This document shows positions 11,219-23,559 of a stretch of DNA of 46,745 nt, piece after piece. Source of the stretch: Lactifluus volemus (Eukaryota > Basidiomycota > Agaricomycetes > Russulales > Russulaceae); contig WTXI01000281.1 of the NCBI GenBank assembly GCA_022376515.1, forward strand, positions 1 through 46,745. The letters are read 5' to 3'. Position numbers and translations under genes: made by a program. The number at the start of each line of letters is the position of its first letter. The stretch's first letter is position 1. The notes under the pieces were generated by a model that worked only from the letters and a program-made list of their open reading frames with translations, searched no databases and was not told the origin of the DNA.

Positions 11219-11384
11219 TATTGACATCTGTGATGTGACGTCACTGAACATCGCACGTCATCATTGTTATCACATGTACTATTCCCTGTGCAAGTACTTA
11301 AACAGAATAGTTTGGGGTGTAAATAAAATAATTCTCTCTCCCTTACTATCACGCCGTGATCATGTCACAGTCCGATTTCCATTA
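11219..11384 (+). repeat. 3' LTR of the 9155-11384 element
   Basis: Identical to the 5' LTR over all 166 bases. It is preceded directly by the GAGGAGGAG polypurine tract and followed by the GTTTA target duplication. Confidence 0.92.
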
Positions 11385-11717
11385 GTTTATGGTACGTTAT
11401 CATATTAGGCGATCGCTAGGAGCAGATATTTCAATTATCGCTACGCTACTCAAGATTGACGATCCACGGAGCCTCGGGAGCTCCATTATTTTTCGTGTCC
11501 TTATACCCGAGATTGGGAGTTCCACCCCGCCGTGAACTGTTTTCGGCCTGACGCATCTCTTTGTGTCAAATTATTCTAGCGTAACACCATATTATCTCTA
11601 CGCGGACCATTATTTCCTCGGGACCTACGGCAGTTATGCGGTTTAAAAAGGGCCTCAGGATCTGCGACACAGAGCATAACCTCCTCTCTACTGTGCCTGG
11701 CTCCAGAGACAGTCTGC

Positions 11718-14700
11718 ATGGAGTCTCCTTCGGCAGTTGTGTCCCCACTCTCCAAAGAGAAGCAGGTACACTCTGACATAGCAGAAAACACCCTCTACTC
11801 TAAGACTGATGTAGAGTCAACGACTGAAACTGACTGTATCGAGGTCCTCCAAAATGAGCGGGATATCGTCACACATGTCATTTCTGTCGAGGATGATCCC
11901 TCGTTGAGCCCTTGGACGTTCCGTTCGTTTTTCATCGGTATAGGCCTCTCGGTTTTTGGCGGGATTCTCGGTAAGAATTCCTCTCAATAACGGATGACTG
12001 CCATAGCTGATCGAGGGTATTTATAGCGGAGATCTATTACTTCAAACCAGTGAGCAACCTACTGTGCTTTTCGAGCCTTATTAAGGTCGGATGTAGCAAC
12101 AAGTCCTGGTCTCTATTATGTTCCTTGCACTCATCAGTTATGTGATTGGAACAGCAATGGAAGTGATTATTCCTCGCTGGGGATGGTTCTACTACCTAAA
12201 CCCAGTAAGTATGTTTTAGATACTCTTCATCCGCATATCTCGTGACCACTTCGTACGAAGGGCCCTTTCAATAAGAAAGAGAATGCATTCATAGTAATAA
12301 TGGCAAGCGCTGCTGCGATCCCAGCTCTGGGAACGGAGGTCCTTGCGGCACAGCGTCTGTTTTACAATATCACGCCAAATGGAACTGCGTCTATTTTTCT
12401 CTTGTTCTCAAGTCAGCTCCTCGGCTACGGCATCGGGGGGTTAATGAGGCGTGCGTCTCCATCCATCTCATGGTTATGTTGTGCTGATGGCAGGCTTCCC
12501 TCAGCAATCCTCTTGTACCCGACCAAGATGCTATATCCTGGCGTGTTGCCCCTGGTGTCCATGTTTGACGGGTTCTATAAGGACGGACTTTCAAAGCATT
12601 ATGACAACAAGAGGAGAATGAGGCTGTTTTATATCGCGTTCTTTGCGTAGGCTCCTATTCAAGACTACGGTGTTTGACCAGATAACTGATTCAGATGAAG
12701 CATTTTCATTTGGGAGGTATTTCCTGAATGGATGTTTCCTCTACTGACGGGTTTCTCTGTGATTTGTCTCGCGAATCCAAGATCCCCGGACATCACCCGC
12801 ATATTCGGTGGATCGAATGGAAATGAAGGGCTCGGTCTCCTCTCTGTATGTTTCGATTGGCAGTACATCTCGTCAGGCACGAATCCATTTACTATCCCGC
12901 TGAGGGCTCAGGTGCATGAATCGGTATTCGAGCTTTGCCGAATTAGAGCTCACATGTGTTTCCCAGTTCTCCAACTTGATCGGATATCTATTGTGCATGT
13001 GAGTCTTCAGCCATGTTTCATTATGATTATCACCGCGAGTTGACAATTCAATTTCCCGATAGCGTCGTCTTCGCGGCAGTTTATTACAACAACATCTGGG
13101 AATCTAAGAATTTTCCTTTCGTAGGTTACGCACGATCTCTTCACCGCCCACATTGATGTCCGTCGACAGCTTTCCCAGGAATTATTTTACGAGAACGGCA
13201 CTGTTTACGACCAACTTCTCATCCTCAACGACAAGTATGAAGTAGATCCAACTCTGCTTGCACAACAGGGACTCCCGTACTATGCCGGAACTTGGGTCGT
13301 TTTCCTATTGAGTTCCAACATGGGGTTGGCTGCCACATTCACTCATCTTCTACTGTGGAACCGGAACGACCTTCGTGCGGCGTGGAGTTGGATGAACAAG
13401 GAGTCGATTAGGCAGATGTTGGCCGAATTCGACTGGAGGTTCTGGAGGGCTGATGGCAAAAGAGAGTATCCTCCTGACAAAGATGCTGATCCACACTACC
13501 TGGAGATGCTCAAGGTCTGTCCTATCTTTATCCCAGATGGCAATAGATGCCTTAGCAGTGGTATAGTATCCGGACGCCCCGAACAGTTGGTATGGCGTAG
13601 TACTTGTGTCTGCATTCGTCACAGCTCTCGTACTTATCTACAAAGCCGAATCAACTCTCCCCTGGTAAGTGCACGAGGAAAGAGTGATGTTTCGTTTGGA
13701 CTCATATCGGCTCCATTTCTCTCTTCCGTAGGTGGGGCTTCATTATCGCCTGTCTACTGGCATCCGTATCAATTCTCGGTTTCGGCTCACTTTTCGCCAT
13801 GACTGGTTTGGGCTTCGTTATCCAGCCTTTTGTCCAGATGGTTGGCGGGTTCTTACATCCCGGGAAGCCAATGGCCAATATGTACTTTGTACTTTTCGGC
13901 TACAGTGAGTCACGGATATCATTCGATCAATGGTCCACCGTTCTTACCGACTAACTCACCACAAAATAGATTCGGTAAACCAGGCCTTGTTACTCCTTAG
14001 AGACTTGAAGATCGCACAGTGTGAAGTTGCATTGTCATTTCATTTCTGCACCTCAGAAAGTCTCATTTTTCCGTCCATCAGATACGAAGCTCCCTCCTCG
14101 GGCGGCGTTCACCGCTCAGATCATGGGCACGTTTCTTGGTGCAGCTCTGAATTACTGTGAGTTTCTCTTTCCCTTCTGAGATCTGGGTGTTAATGTGGCC
14201 CAGTCATGATGAACTCTATCATCGATAGCCAACGCGAAATTCTGTTGTCCGTGCAAGGGACAAACATTTGGTCCGGGCAACAAGTACAGCAATACAACTT
14301 CCAGGCCATTGGGTGGGGAGGCCTCTCCCACGAGCTCTTCGCGAGTGGCAAGCGTTACCAATGGGTCGCATGGGCCTACGTTATCGGCCTCCTCGCCCCC
14401 GTCCCATTCTGGGTCATCCATCGGTTCTTCCCAAAGCTGCGCGCCGATTATTTGTACACTCCCATTATTATGTGAGTTCGGCTACACCTGCCTCGGGTTT
14501 CTGTCGCGAGCGAAATTAACGGTGCTTCTCCGCTTCACCACCGTGCGCAACAGTTACTTCATAGGCTGGCTTTGCGTCGGTATCAATTCATCTATCTTGT
14601 CGTACTTTGCCGTCGCGTGGGTTTCCCAGTGGTACCTGCGCACGCGGTATCCCGGGTGGTTCACGAAGTATAACTATATTCTCGGCGCAGGTGGGTCTGC

Positions 14701-14900
14701 TTCTATCTCATTCCCACGCCGCAGTAAACTTCCCTGACCGATACGATCATGGTGTGCTAGCGCTCGATGGGGGTACCCAGGTCATGATATTCATCCTATC
14801 CTTCGCGGTGCAAGGCGCGGCTGGAAAATCTCACTTGTTCCGGCAGTGGTGGGGAGCAAACCAGAACGGCAATTACGACAGATGCGCAGTTGTCAGCTAA
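11718..14900 (+). CDS. Oligopeptide transporter, OPT family
   Basis: Proton-coupled oligopeptide importer of the plasma membrane, by family. Sixteen exons give an unbroken 767-residue frame: 11718-11970, 12027-12049, 12097-12204, 12261-12450, 12505-12646, 12701-12911, 12967-12998, 13063-13120, 13170-13514, 13567-13664, 13732-13904, 13970-14020, 14082-14156, 14204-14471, 14554-14690, 14761-14900. The soluble N-terminus is followed by many hydrophobic segments. Typical OPT signatures are RWGWFYYLNPGPFNKKENA, LYPTKMLYPGVLP, IFIWEVFPEWMFPLLTGFS, GLGFVIQPFVQMVGG, QIMGTFLGAALNY and GWLCVGINSSILSYF. The C-terminus is GKSHLFRQWWGANQNGNYD then a short tail. The length is normal for the family. Exon 2 is only 23 bases. 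The young LTR element upstream may alter its promoter. No frame break was seen. Confidence 0.95.
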
Positions 14901-15425
14901 TTGAACGCTTTTTTAGGATAGTCTTACAATGTGGTAGCCCTCGTACTGTATGTGGCCTTCGATCGTTCATGCATGTATCGGCCGTGAATCTGTGGGGCAT
15001 ATTTATCAACTGATGTTTGAATTAACTGGAGACCTCCGCAACATGCTAAATAATTTAGCTCCGAGGGGCCTTGTGACCACGGCCTACGGGCCGAAAAATT
15101 ATCAACTGAGACGCCGACGCGGACAAAGTGTTCAACCTACTCGCCCATGCGTGTATGATAGAAGGAAGAAGATATGCCCCGTAATTGAAAAACGTTATAT
15201 TGGGTATTTTCCGTCATGTGTACTGTAGATCTTGGCACTGTCATGAAAAAAAACATGAAACTGGATCGACTGTAAAACTATTTGCCACAAATAGATAGAT
15301 TATATGCGTGGGTTATAAGTGCACTATAAGCATTGCAGTAAAACTCGAATATGAACAGAACTAGACCCGAACTATAATGTTCTCCGCGTAGAATAAAAGG
15401 ATTATAGAATAGCGATAAGAGTGAA
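14901..15425. other. Short intergenic region between convergent genes
   Basis: 3' flanks of the OPT gene (plus) and of the gene at 15426 (minus). Only short frames without recognisable protein. AT-rich patches near 15240 and 15360 could carry polyadenylation signals for either gene. Confidence 0.5.
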
Positions 15426-18400
15426 CTACCTGGTTTTATGCTTCGGTCGTCTAGAGTTGATGTCAGGACTAAAAAAGTTGCCCAGCCGCAACTGCCCACC
15501 CGTCTTGGAAAGGGCAGCACGTTGATAGTGTATGCGCATCGAGAGACGTTGTATGGCACCCTTTGTTCTAGACCTGTCGAGATGGGCAGCGCGCGTATCA
15601 ACTACGGACGGTGAGTGAAACCATGACCAGTGATGAACGACAAGCCACAAACCTATCCTCCCATGCATCGCATCGAGCCGTATTTTTACTAGCTCCAATG
15701 GCATTAGCCCCTTCTTACGCGGGCTTCCTTCGGTCACAGCGGCATGTGCCATTTGTCTCAACACGTTTTCTTCTGCGACGTAACTCTCGATTCTAGATAA
15801 CGCGACGCTCAGTACGGCAATACGTGACGTGAGCGCGTCATAGTCCGTTGAGTCTGTGATGCTAAATGGTTCGTCCGACAGGACGCTAATTAATGGATCG
15901 AGTGGGGGAAGAGCATAGTTCGTCTAACAAGTTTCCACCTTAGCGGTGATGTGGTGTAGTGAGCGACTTGGTACGACTTACAGGCTGAATGGTTGAGTCG
16001 GTGAGAACATGATGAGCGACTACACGGGCGATGCGAAGGCTGCTCGGGCTGCCTTTGGTGAAGAATGATAGCAACAGGGCCTGATTAGTGGGGGAGAGGG
16101 ATTTCGCGAGATCTAACGCCTTTTGAGCTATAGAAATCTCCTAAGAGCAGTTGGTATGTTACTTGGAAAAAGTCTAAGAAGCCACGTACGACTTCTGGCT
16201 CCCCGGGTAGCCGGCTACACAAAAGCGATACCGAGTGGAGGATATCCCTTCTCAGCTCGGTCGAGGTATCCATGTCCACACCGACGAGCAACAATACTAT
16301 TACCACGTTGGGCAATTGCTCCGTCCTCCATCGACTTACGAGAATAAACAAAGATCATTAGCGACACCATCGTGCAACTGCTATCAAGACTCACGGAACA
16401 AATGACGAGATCATCTTCACCAACGACTCCAAAACTCTAGACCGATTCTGAAGGCGTTGAAAACTGGCATCCCGCGGTGGCAGGACAAGTGTGCTCCAGT
16501 CGTTCCGTAGCCCCAAACGCATCAACGTGAGCACAATGAGGTCCACACTCAACGGCGAACTCGGATAAGACTGCACCGATAGAGGCATTTCGAGAAGGAA
16601 TTTCCGACTGAACCGTCCTAAGTGCTCGTGCTCGTGCCAAAGGGCTGATGAGGGTGAGGATTTATAAATTGTGAAAGCTACCTGTAAGCGACTTACCTTG
16701 TTCACACAGCCATCGAGCAACACCAGGCACGACCATATCCTCGACAGACAGTATTCCGAACACAGCCTGCAGAAAATCGATATCTGAATGCTTTCAATTT
16801 AGTACGACGACACGTATAGAGCTCTCGCACGCACCTTGTTTCTCGATCGCTTCACTCAACCTTTCTAGTGTTGTTGTCTTCTCTTTCGCTGAATCCCACA
16901 CCTGACCTGCCTCACTACCATTGCCTTTATCCACGTTTCCTTCATGATCGTCGACAAACACTGAGACTCCGAGAACGCTATGGTGAACGCTTTGTCCCAA
17001 TTTGCGATCGGCATCCAAAATCCTGCCCACCGCTTCGCCTTCTTTCGCACCCAAGAGGCGCTCGCGTTCTTCCTGGTGTACCTCAACCTCCAGAGCGTTT
17101 GCCGTTAAATTGACGTTATCATTCTGACCAGAAGCGGCGGCACGGGGAACATTTATATCCATCAGGCTCGACGTTCCAGGGGCCACATTACCGGCGTCTT
17201 CATCAGCTTCGTCGATGTTGAAATCCGACAGTAACGTATCATGATCATAGCCTTCTGCACGATTCACGGCGTCGATCCCACGACCAGTTTGCGCCTCCTT
17301 GTTGCGCGAGCGCAACAGAGCATTGATCGGACAAGCCTTTCCTGCACCGCGTTTCGTTTCTGAAGCCGATGGTTTGATTACACGGGTAACTGGAAGTCGA
17401 GTACGAATGGGACGTTTGTGTATATCGTCAAGAGGTGAACCTGGATCGGAAACCGGAAGATTTGGCACATGACAGCTATGGTCGTCATTTTTGGTGGGTA
17501 AAGATTCGTCAAGCGATGTTGAAAGTTGGGAAGGTGATGGCGAGGAAGGGGACGGGAGGGGCAGATATAGACGGGTTCGTGTAGAGCCAGTCACCATCGA
17601 GCGTTGGGTTCCGTGGCTTCAAACTTGTCAAGGTATGTTCACTCAATAGGTCGATGAACTTACCTAGTTAATAATTTATCCCTCTTCCAGAACGGCTCGT
17701 CTTCTTCCTCTTCGGAGCTCAATTCGTCCAAAATTGGGGCATGTGGATAGGAGTCTTCACTGTCGGACACTGATTTGGCGCGTACATTCGCCCATATTTC
17801 CTCGAGGATCTCTGCCGTCCTCATCTTCGAATCTTTGGGAGCAACCGGCGCAGGGATGGACTTCTCCTGCTCCGGTGAACTTGGCGGGGGGGTCACCGGA
17901 CGCACCGGGAGTAGGAGCTCTATCTGTGTGGGGGAAGGGAGAGCTTTACCACCAGAAGAAGAGAAGGGGGAGGGCAAAGGCGGGTTCGGATCATCTGGCT
18001 CGACTTCCGAATGTAGTGCATCCAATTCCGTGAAGGAAGACAGTGGAGATCCCGGGGTAGCGCTATGTGGGCAGGACGTAAGCGGAGATAGTGGCCTGTC
18101 GATCTCCATCGAATAGTCACCCGGGGAATATTGTGGCGGGGATACGATCTCAGATCTATAAGTACTCCGACCATGCCTCCAGTTTTCGACGCTCTCTTGG
18201 GCATCGTTTCTAGGTCGCGAAACGCTATTGGGACGAACGGGTGTGTACACTCCGAGTTCGCTAGATTGGCTTGTTGGAATGGTATCTCGCGTCCTTTTGG
18301 GTGTAACAGGTCCTGGGAGACTGCGTGCTGCTCGAGGAGACGTGTGACGGCGTCTCTTGTTCGATGGTGAGAGGTTAGATAAAGGTGACGTAGGGTGCTC

Positions 18401-19042
18401 AAAAGAACCGGGAGATGATAGTTGCCGTGGTGGATAGGAGAGGCTGAGTGGGACGCCACTACTCGTAATGTTGGCAATGTCATCATTGTCATCAAGCTTC
18501 CGTTTAGATGGAGCTAACGCCCGGGAAGAGTTGCTTTCTGAAGAGCCCAATAGCACCCTCGACCGAAGGCGAGAGGCCGAATTCAGGGGCGAGGGCGATG
18601 CGATATTATGTGGGTCGGCCTCGAAGGATGAACGCAGTGAATACGCATGTTTGCGATCCTTTAAAGCCCCTTTCTTCTCTCCTTTGCGTTTTCCCATCTG
18701 TTGTTTAGCAGGGGCATTGGAATCACTCGTACCGATTGGAGAGGAGCAAGGCACTAGAGACTCCAACACGGAATGTTCGCTCCTGTCACAGGCTCGTTTG
18801 TACGAGACGGAAGTGGCTTGATCATGTCTATTCTTTGCCTTCTTCCGGATCCCGGTTTCTTTTGGCCTGCCTGGCTTTCGCTTGGGTGGTGCAAGTGGCC
18901 TTGAGTTACCACTGGAACGTGACTGGGACGATACGAGGGTTGATAATGGTGATGAAATGGCAGAGAATTGGCTACTTGAAGATAGAGAGGGACGTCTCTG
19001 AAAAAAATCCGTAAGTTTAGTGTCCCTAAGAGTCTCAGGCAT
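15426..19042 (-). CDS. Large nuclear protein with N-terminal PIP-box-like motif and helical C-terminal domain; possible CANIN/SLF2-like
   Basis: Eight exons join without breaks into 1082 residues: 17664-19042, 16835-17616, 16697-16783, 16395-16644, 16190-16334, 15982-16140, 15653-15923, 15426-15601. Residues 8-18 read TKLTDFFQRRP, close to the PCNA-binding PIP box of p21 but lacking the usual glutamine. About 650 residues of Ser/Pro-rich, charged, probably disordered chain follow, including an acidic patch SSEEEEDE. The C-terminal 330 or so residues are helical and conserved-looking: DIDFLQAVFGILSVEDMVV, PLSVDLIVLTLMRLGLRNDW, QKALDLAKSLSPTNQALLLS, LRIARVVAHHVL. I do not recognise the family firmly. 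An SMC5/6-associated CANIN (SLF2/FAM178) domain or a cohesin-regulator-like helical repeat are possibilities; both are guesses. A role on chromatin is inferred from the PIP-like motif. Confidence 0.8.
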
Positions 19043-19252
19043 TTGACGGAGGGACGAGACGCGTCGGGTTTACCGCGTCACGCGTTCGCTGACCCGTGAG
19101 AGAATAATTATGTAATGATTTATTATACCTGTCCGCTTATCAGATAACCAATCACAAATGACAGTGACAGACTCCGAACTGTAAGTTTTTTCATTTTGTT
19201 ACTTGCTTAGAACCAACTTATTCCCGAAAGTATTGACAACACTGCGTTCGAC

Positions 19253-21662
19253 ATGACCATGCGCTCCCCAGTCGATGAGGAACGTGAACCCCTCCTAGAC
19301 ACAGCCAACCTTTCTTCACCTCCCCCACGCAGGCGCTCCTGGAAGAAGGCTTCACCTTTTTGGCGAGTAATGCATCATCTCAGATTCTAGTCCCTCTAAC
19401 ACGCCTACCTCTAGGATTGCACCTGTTATCTTTGCTTCTTCTTTATGCGTAGGTTCTGCCTTGCAGCTCACGTGAATACAGTATACTCAAGCGGCGAATT
19501 CAGCGCGGCATGACTCTCGCCCCACGTGTGGAAATATACACACATATTGCATGTAGAATGCTCCACTCTCCTCCCGCACCCTCCCCCGCAATTTCTCCGC
19601 CTTCCTTTCTACATCCCCACGCAGTCACCTACCCAGATGATGTTGTTCACGTCCGTTTTCAAGACGTACCAATTAAGGTATATGATGAATGCACAGCAGA
19701 TCCAAAAGTCCAGGCGCGTGCAGCTCGAATACAAGCGTGTATGGCCATCCTTCCATACAATGTTCGTATCTTATTTTGACGCCTCTTCCGACAGCTGTCA
19801 AGACCACGGAGAGTATTCTCAGTGCTATGACGACAGGCTGGCTCAGTCATTTGAGTGACATGTTTGGGCGCAAAAGAATTCTTGCTCTCTCGATGTTCGG
19901 TGCTCTCTTCATGTCCGTTTATCCCCTCGTCACGGTGTCGTACTACCCTAGCTGACACTGTTCACAGGGATTTCATTTATATCCTTGTTTCTGACCCATC
20001 CACGTTCTTTGGAAGACATGGAGAGGTCCTCATCATTGTTGCGCCTCTCGTTGAAGGAATGCTCGGAGCGCAGTCAACCTATAATGGCATCACTCATGCG
20101 TAAGCTTTCTTCTGAACATCCTCGGATCCGGTGACAAACTTGAAGCTTCCTTCGTAGTTATGTAACCGACTGCACGCCAGATGGTTCGCGTGCCAAAATT
20201 TTTGCGACACTACAAGCCATGCTCAATATTGGCATGGCTTCTGGGCCCTGGGTGAGCCCACAATTTCGGCCATAATACAATATCAAGGACTCACCGACAA
20301 ATTTAGCTAAACGGTCTCATATTACATGCCTTTACGGGGACTGATACCATCACACTCTTTGTACTTGCCATTGTCATCGCATTAGCGAACTTAGCCTTCG
20401 CATTACTCATCCTCCCAGAATCACTTCCACCATCCCGTCGTTTGTCATATGTGCCGTCGCCAGTGGATGACCGATCACAGCAACAGCCGAAAGGAGTGAC
20501 ATCTCGCATTGTAAAATCCATTCATAACGTTTCGTTGCAGTTTCTACGCCCCGCTACTTTGTTCATACCTCAAAAACTCGAAGGGCGCAGAGGACGAGAT
20601 TGGAACCTCACGCTGACAGGTGCAGCACTGTTTATCTACGTTCTTTCTGACGTGAGTCGCATTTGATGACGTTCACGGTATGACTCATCTGATAATATCC
20701 TCGTTTAGCAAGTTTATAATCTCAAATATCTTTACGTCAAACATGTGTACGATTGGAGCACCGAGCAGGTCTGTTGATTTTCTCTTTGTCCAGATATCCT
20801 CTGAAATATGACCCTATAGCTCGGCTATTACATGTCTTTCCTCTGGGTCATTCGCGCAATTAACCTTCTCATTATTCTGCCCCGTGACTCTCACCCTCTT
20901 CTCGCTTTACAAAGTTTCGCTGACCTTCCCCATGCCACAGTCATCCTTGCATATTTTGATTCGGGTCGTGCAGCCCCAGCGAAAAATTCCACACCAGCAC
21001 ACCTCGCCTCCGCGATCCACTTTGATAGGTGCATTGCAGCCATATCACTCTTTACGGACGCATCTGCCAATGCTCTTGTTGCGATATCTCCAACGTCTTC
21101 CCAGCCCCTTTTTGTGCTCTTGACATCACTCGCTGCGCTTACTAGCGGTGGTCTTCCAGCACTCCAGTCTCTTGGAGCCGTGAGTTTGCGCGCGATGGGC
21201 AAGGGAAACGAGATCGGGCTAGTTTTTGGCGCTTTGGGGCTCGCGAACGCCGTGTCCCACATCGTTGCTGTGCGTCTTCCCCCCCGTCTTTCCTCACTGG
21301 CCTGGAGCCAGTCCCAGATCTGCTGATTTTAATTTTCCTTGCTGCCACAGCCTGGAACATACGCAGCGATCTACGGCGCGACTGTGGAAACCTTTCCGAA
21401 GGCTATGTTCGTCATGAGCGCCGTGTTGCTGTACTTCACCGTTCTTCTTCTCTCCCGCGTGCGACCGAATGTCCACGTTCTGCCTGAGGAACCAGAGAGG
21501 GCTGTCACGCCCCCCGCATCACAAGATGATGGCAGTGAGGTCGAGAGCGCAGGTGAAGGGTCAAGCGCACAAGTCCGGAATCGGTCTCAGCACCATGGCG
21601 AGCGCGGGCATGATGTTCTTCGGAGGATGTCGGTGATTAGCCTATCTGGGCCGGACGATTGA
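19253..21662 (+). CDS. Major facilitator superfamily transporter, one-base frame break at first splice junction
   Basis: Twelve-helix-type membrane transporter. Exons: 19253-19366, 19415-19448, 19504-19738, 19795-19912, 19968-20099, 20158-20251, 20307-20651, 20709-20768, 20820-20883, 20941-21269, 21351-21662. The N-terminus has an acidic dileucine-type sorting motif EEREPLLD. Family features include LAPRVEIYTHIAC after helix 1, TTGWLSHLSDMFGRKRIL (the loop 2-3 motif, G-x-x-x-D-x-x-G-R-K-R) and LVEGMLGAQSTYNGITHAY. A charged cytoplasmic tail ends the protein. Exons 2-11 agree in phase, giving about 611 residues. Exon 1 ends CGA before GTAATG, one base too long to join exon 2 (ATTGCACCT...). 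Without that A at 19366 the join is perfect. The substrate is unknown. Confidence 0.85.
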
Positions 21663-21894
21663 GACAGAGTGGGTGAGTTTGTGGTGAAAGTTTCCTATTT
21701 ATCACCTACATCCATGATTTAGACTGCTGAGATGGATATACAGTAGCACTGTTTCCATTAGTGCAGAGTATTGTGTATACGTATTTGCTACGGAAGATAG
21801 TGTCCTATTACACTACAGTAAGTTGCGCACCTCAACGGTCCGTAACAGTGACTAATGATAAATTCTAACGTGATTGAATACAAAACTACTAACA

Positions 21895-23559
21895 TCATCC
21901 GGAACGCGCATATATAAGAGAAGCGATAGAGATACACCATGCTCGAGCATTGGCCACATATCCCGTTAACAAGCTGAACAGCTGCCCGACACGTGTCCTT
22001 CTCGGGACTTCCGGGGACACACCAGTCAGCTGATTGCATGATTCACGGAGGCGTGGTGAGATGAACGTGAAGTCTGGCAATGGATCCGTGGCGGAGCAGG
22101 CATACGGCGTGCCGTAAGAGATGCGTAGCGTCTTCGGGGAAGGCGGTGGTTTAGGAATTCGGGGTGCGACGGGTGCGGGATGAGCTCGGGCGGCAATAGA
22201 GTCCCAATCGACGGAAGCAAAGAACCGATGAGACTTGAGTTCATAAACACTTGGACGGTTGGTAGGGATAACGTCCAAAATCTTTTGAAAAAGTAGGAGA
22301 TATCATAAAAGTCAGTCTTTGGAGGGGGAGGCAAATGAGACCCGCGAACGCACCTGCTCTAATATTGCCTCCGCGGTCTCGTCAATCTCGCCGGGCTCGA
22401 AGAGAAGTGAAGAGTATCTGGGGAGAGGTTTATACGGAAACGGCAAGTGCTCGCCGAGAGGCCCAAAGGGAACCTGGCGAACAGGCGGATCGTGAATATG
22501 GCATTCATATATAATGGATGGGGGGAGGGTGTGAGATGGCGGAACTTACGCGGCCGGTAAGCATGACATGGAGCAAAACGCCGAGGGACCAAAAGTCGAC
22601 TCCATACGAGTACGGAAGTCCGAATCGCACTTCTGGTGCGGCGTAAGCCAGAGTGCCCATCTTCTCGTGCGTCGTGTCGTCGTCTGACCCATCCCTCCTG
22701 TTGTAAGGTCGGTGGAGGAGCTTGATACCTGCTGCTGCGCCGCTGCGGCCGAATACTATCTCGGATTTCGCACGGTAATGACCAGTAGAATCGGCCGGAA
22801 GGGATGGCGAATTGCCATTCCCAGGAAAAAGCTTTGCCATGCCGAAATCGGCGAGGACGACATGACCATCGTTCGTGAGGAGGACATTTGCGGGTTTGAT
22901 GTCCCTGTGTATGACGCCATGCGCATGCAAAACCTCGAGGGCACAAACTAGTTCGGCAGTGTAGAAGCGCGCAAGAGGAACGGGCATACGACCGCCGCGA
23001 AGGTGAAGGTCATACTGTAAGTCGGTTCGGTACAGGGTCTGGTGAAATGACGGTCCGTCAGAGAGGAAAGAGGCAATGATTGTTATCGTACAGTAACAAA
23101 GTAAAAGTTTCTGTCGTCATGCATGGCTGCTTCGAGTGATAGAAACCAGTAGATCCCATTCACTTTGCATAGTGCATCCCTCTCGTTGATGACTTGAGTA
23201 AGGTTCTGTGAACGCTTGCGGATAACCTTAAGTGCAAAGTTTTCTTCTGTGAACCTGTGCTGTACTAGGAAAACTTTTCCGCTGACCCCTTGGCTGATGA
23301 GTCTGATGGGAAGAAGGTCAGCAGCAGGTTGCACTAAAGGTGATGCACGGATCGGATGATCTGGTTTAGCAGGGGGGACAAGCAGGGGGGCAGCCTCGTC
23401 AAGAGAAGGATGAGGAAGTGAAGAGAAACTCTTGAACAAGGACATGAAATGATGTCGGTGACCAACTAGGTCGAAAAGATAGGGAAACTTTCCCTTTCCG
23501 TGGGCCTGCATATGAAGAAGAGAGGCTGCGGGAGAAGAGCGATGAATAAGCTCAGACAT
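21895..23559 (-). CDS. AGC-like serine/threonine protein kinase with a long activation segment
   Basis: Protein kinase of about 487 residues from four exons: 23092-23559, 22550-23038, 22354-22473, 21895-22281. Glycine loop ISQGVSGKVFLVQ (88-100), VAIK lysine in FALKVIRK (K111), catalytic loop VIHRDIKPANVLL (198-210), magnesium motif DFGMAK (220-225), APE at 290-292, then DFWSLGVLLHVMLTGR. The segment between DFG and APE is about 70 residues, some 40 more than usual, and is rich in Arg, Ser and Asp. The C-terminal lobe continues to PTNRPSVYELKSHRFF. The tail has a proline-rich patch. The reading frame opens at a non-ATG codon further upstream. I chose the ATG at 23559; a later ATG (MSLFKSF) or an upstream exon is possible. 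No AGC hydrophobic motif was identified with confidence. Confidence 0.88.

Larger units (their letters stand above)
9155..11384 (+). mobile_element. Complete non-autonomous LTR retrotransposon (TRIM/LARD-like), 2230 bases
   Basis: Two direct repeats of 166 bases (9155-9320 and 11219-11384) are identical at every position and flank about 1.9 kb. A five-base target duplication GTTTA sits immediately outside (9150-9154 and 11385-11389). Just inside the left LTR is GGTTATGGGCCCTGCGCCCC, in the place of a primer-binding site. Just before the right LTR is GATGAGGAGGAG, a polypurine tract. The internal region has a C- and T-rich plus strand and shows no gag, protease, integrase or reverse transcriptase, so movement must depend on another element. 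LTR identity implies a very recent insertion. The right LTR ends about 330 bases before the OPT transporter start. Confidence 0.93.
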
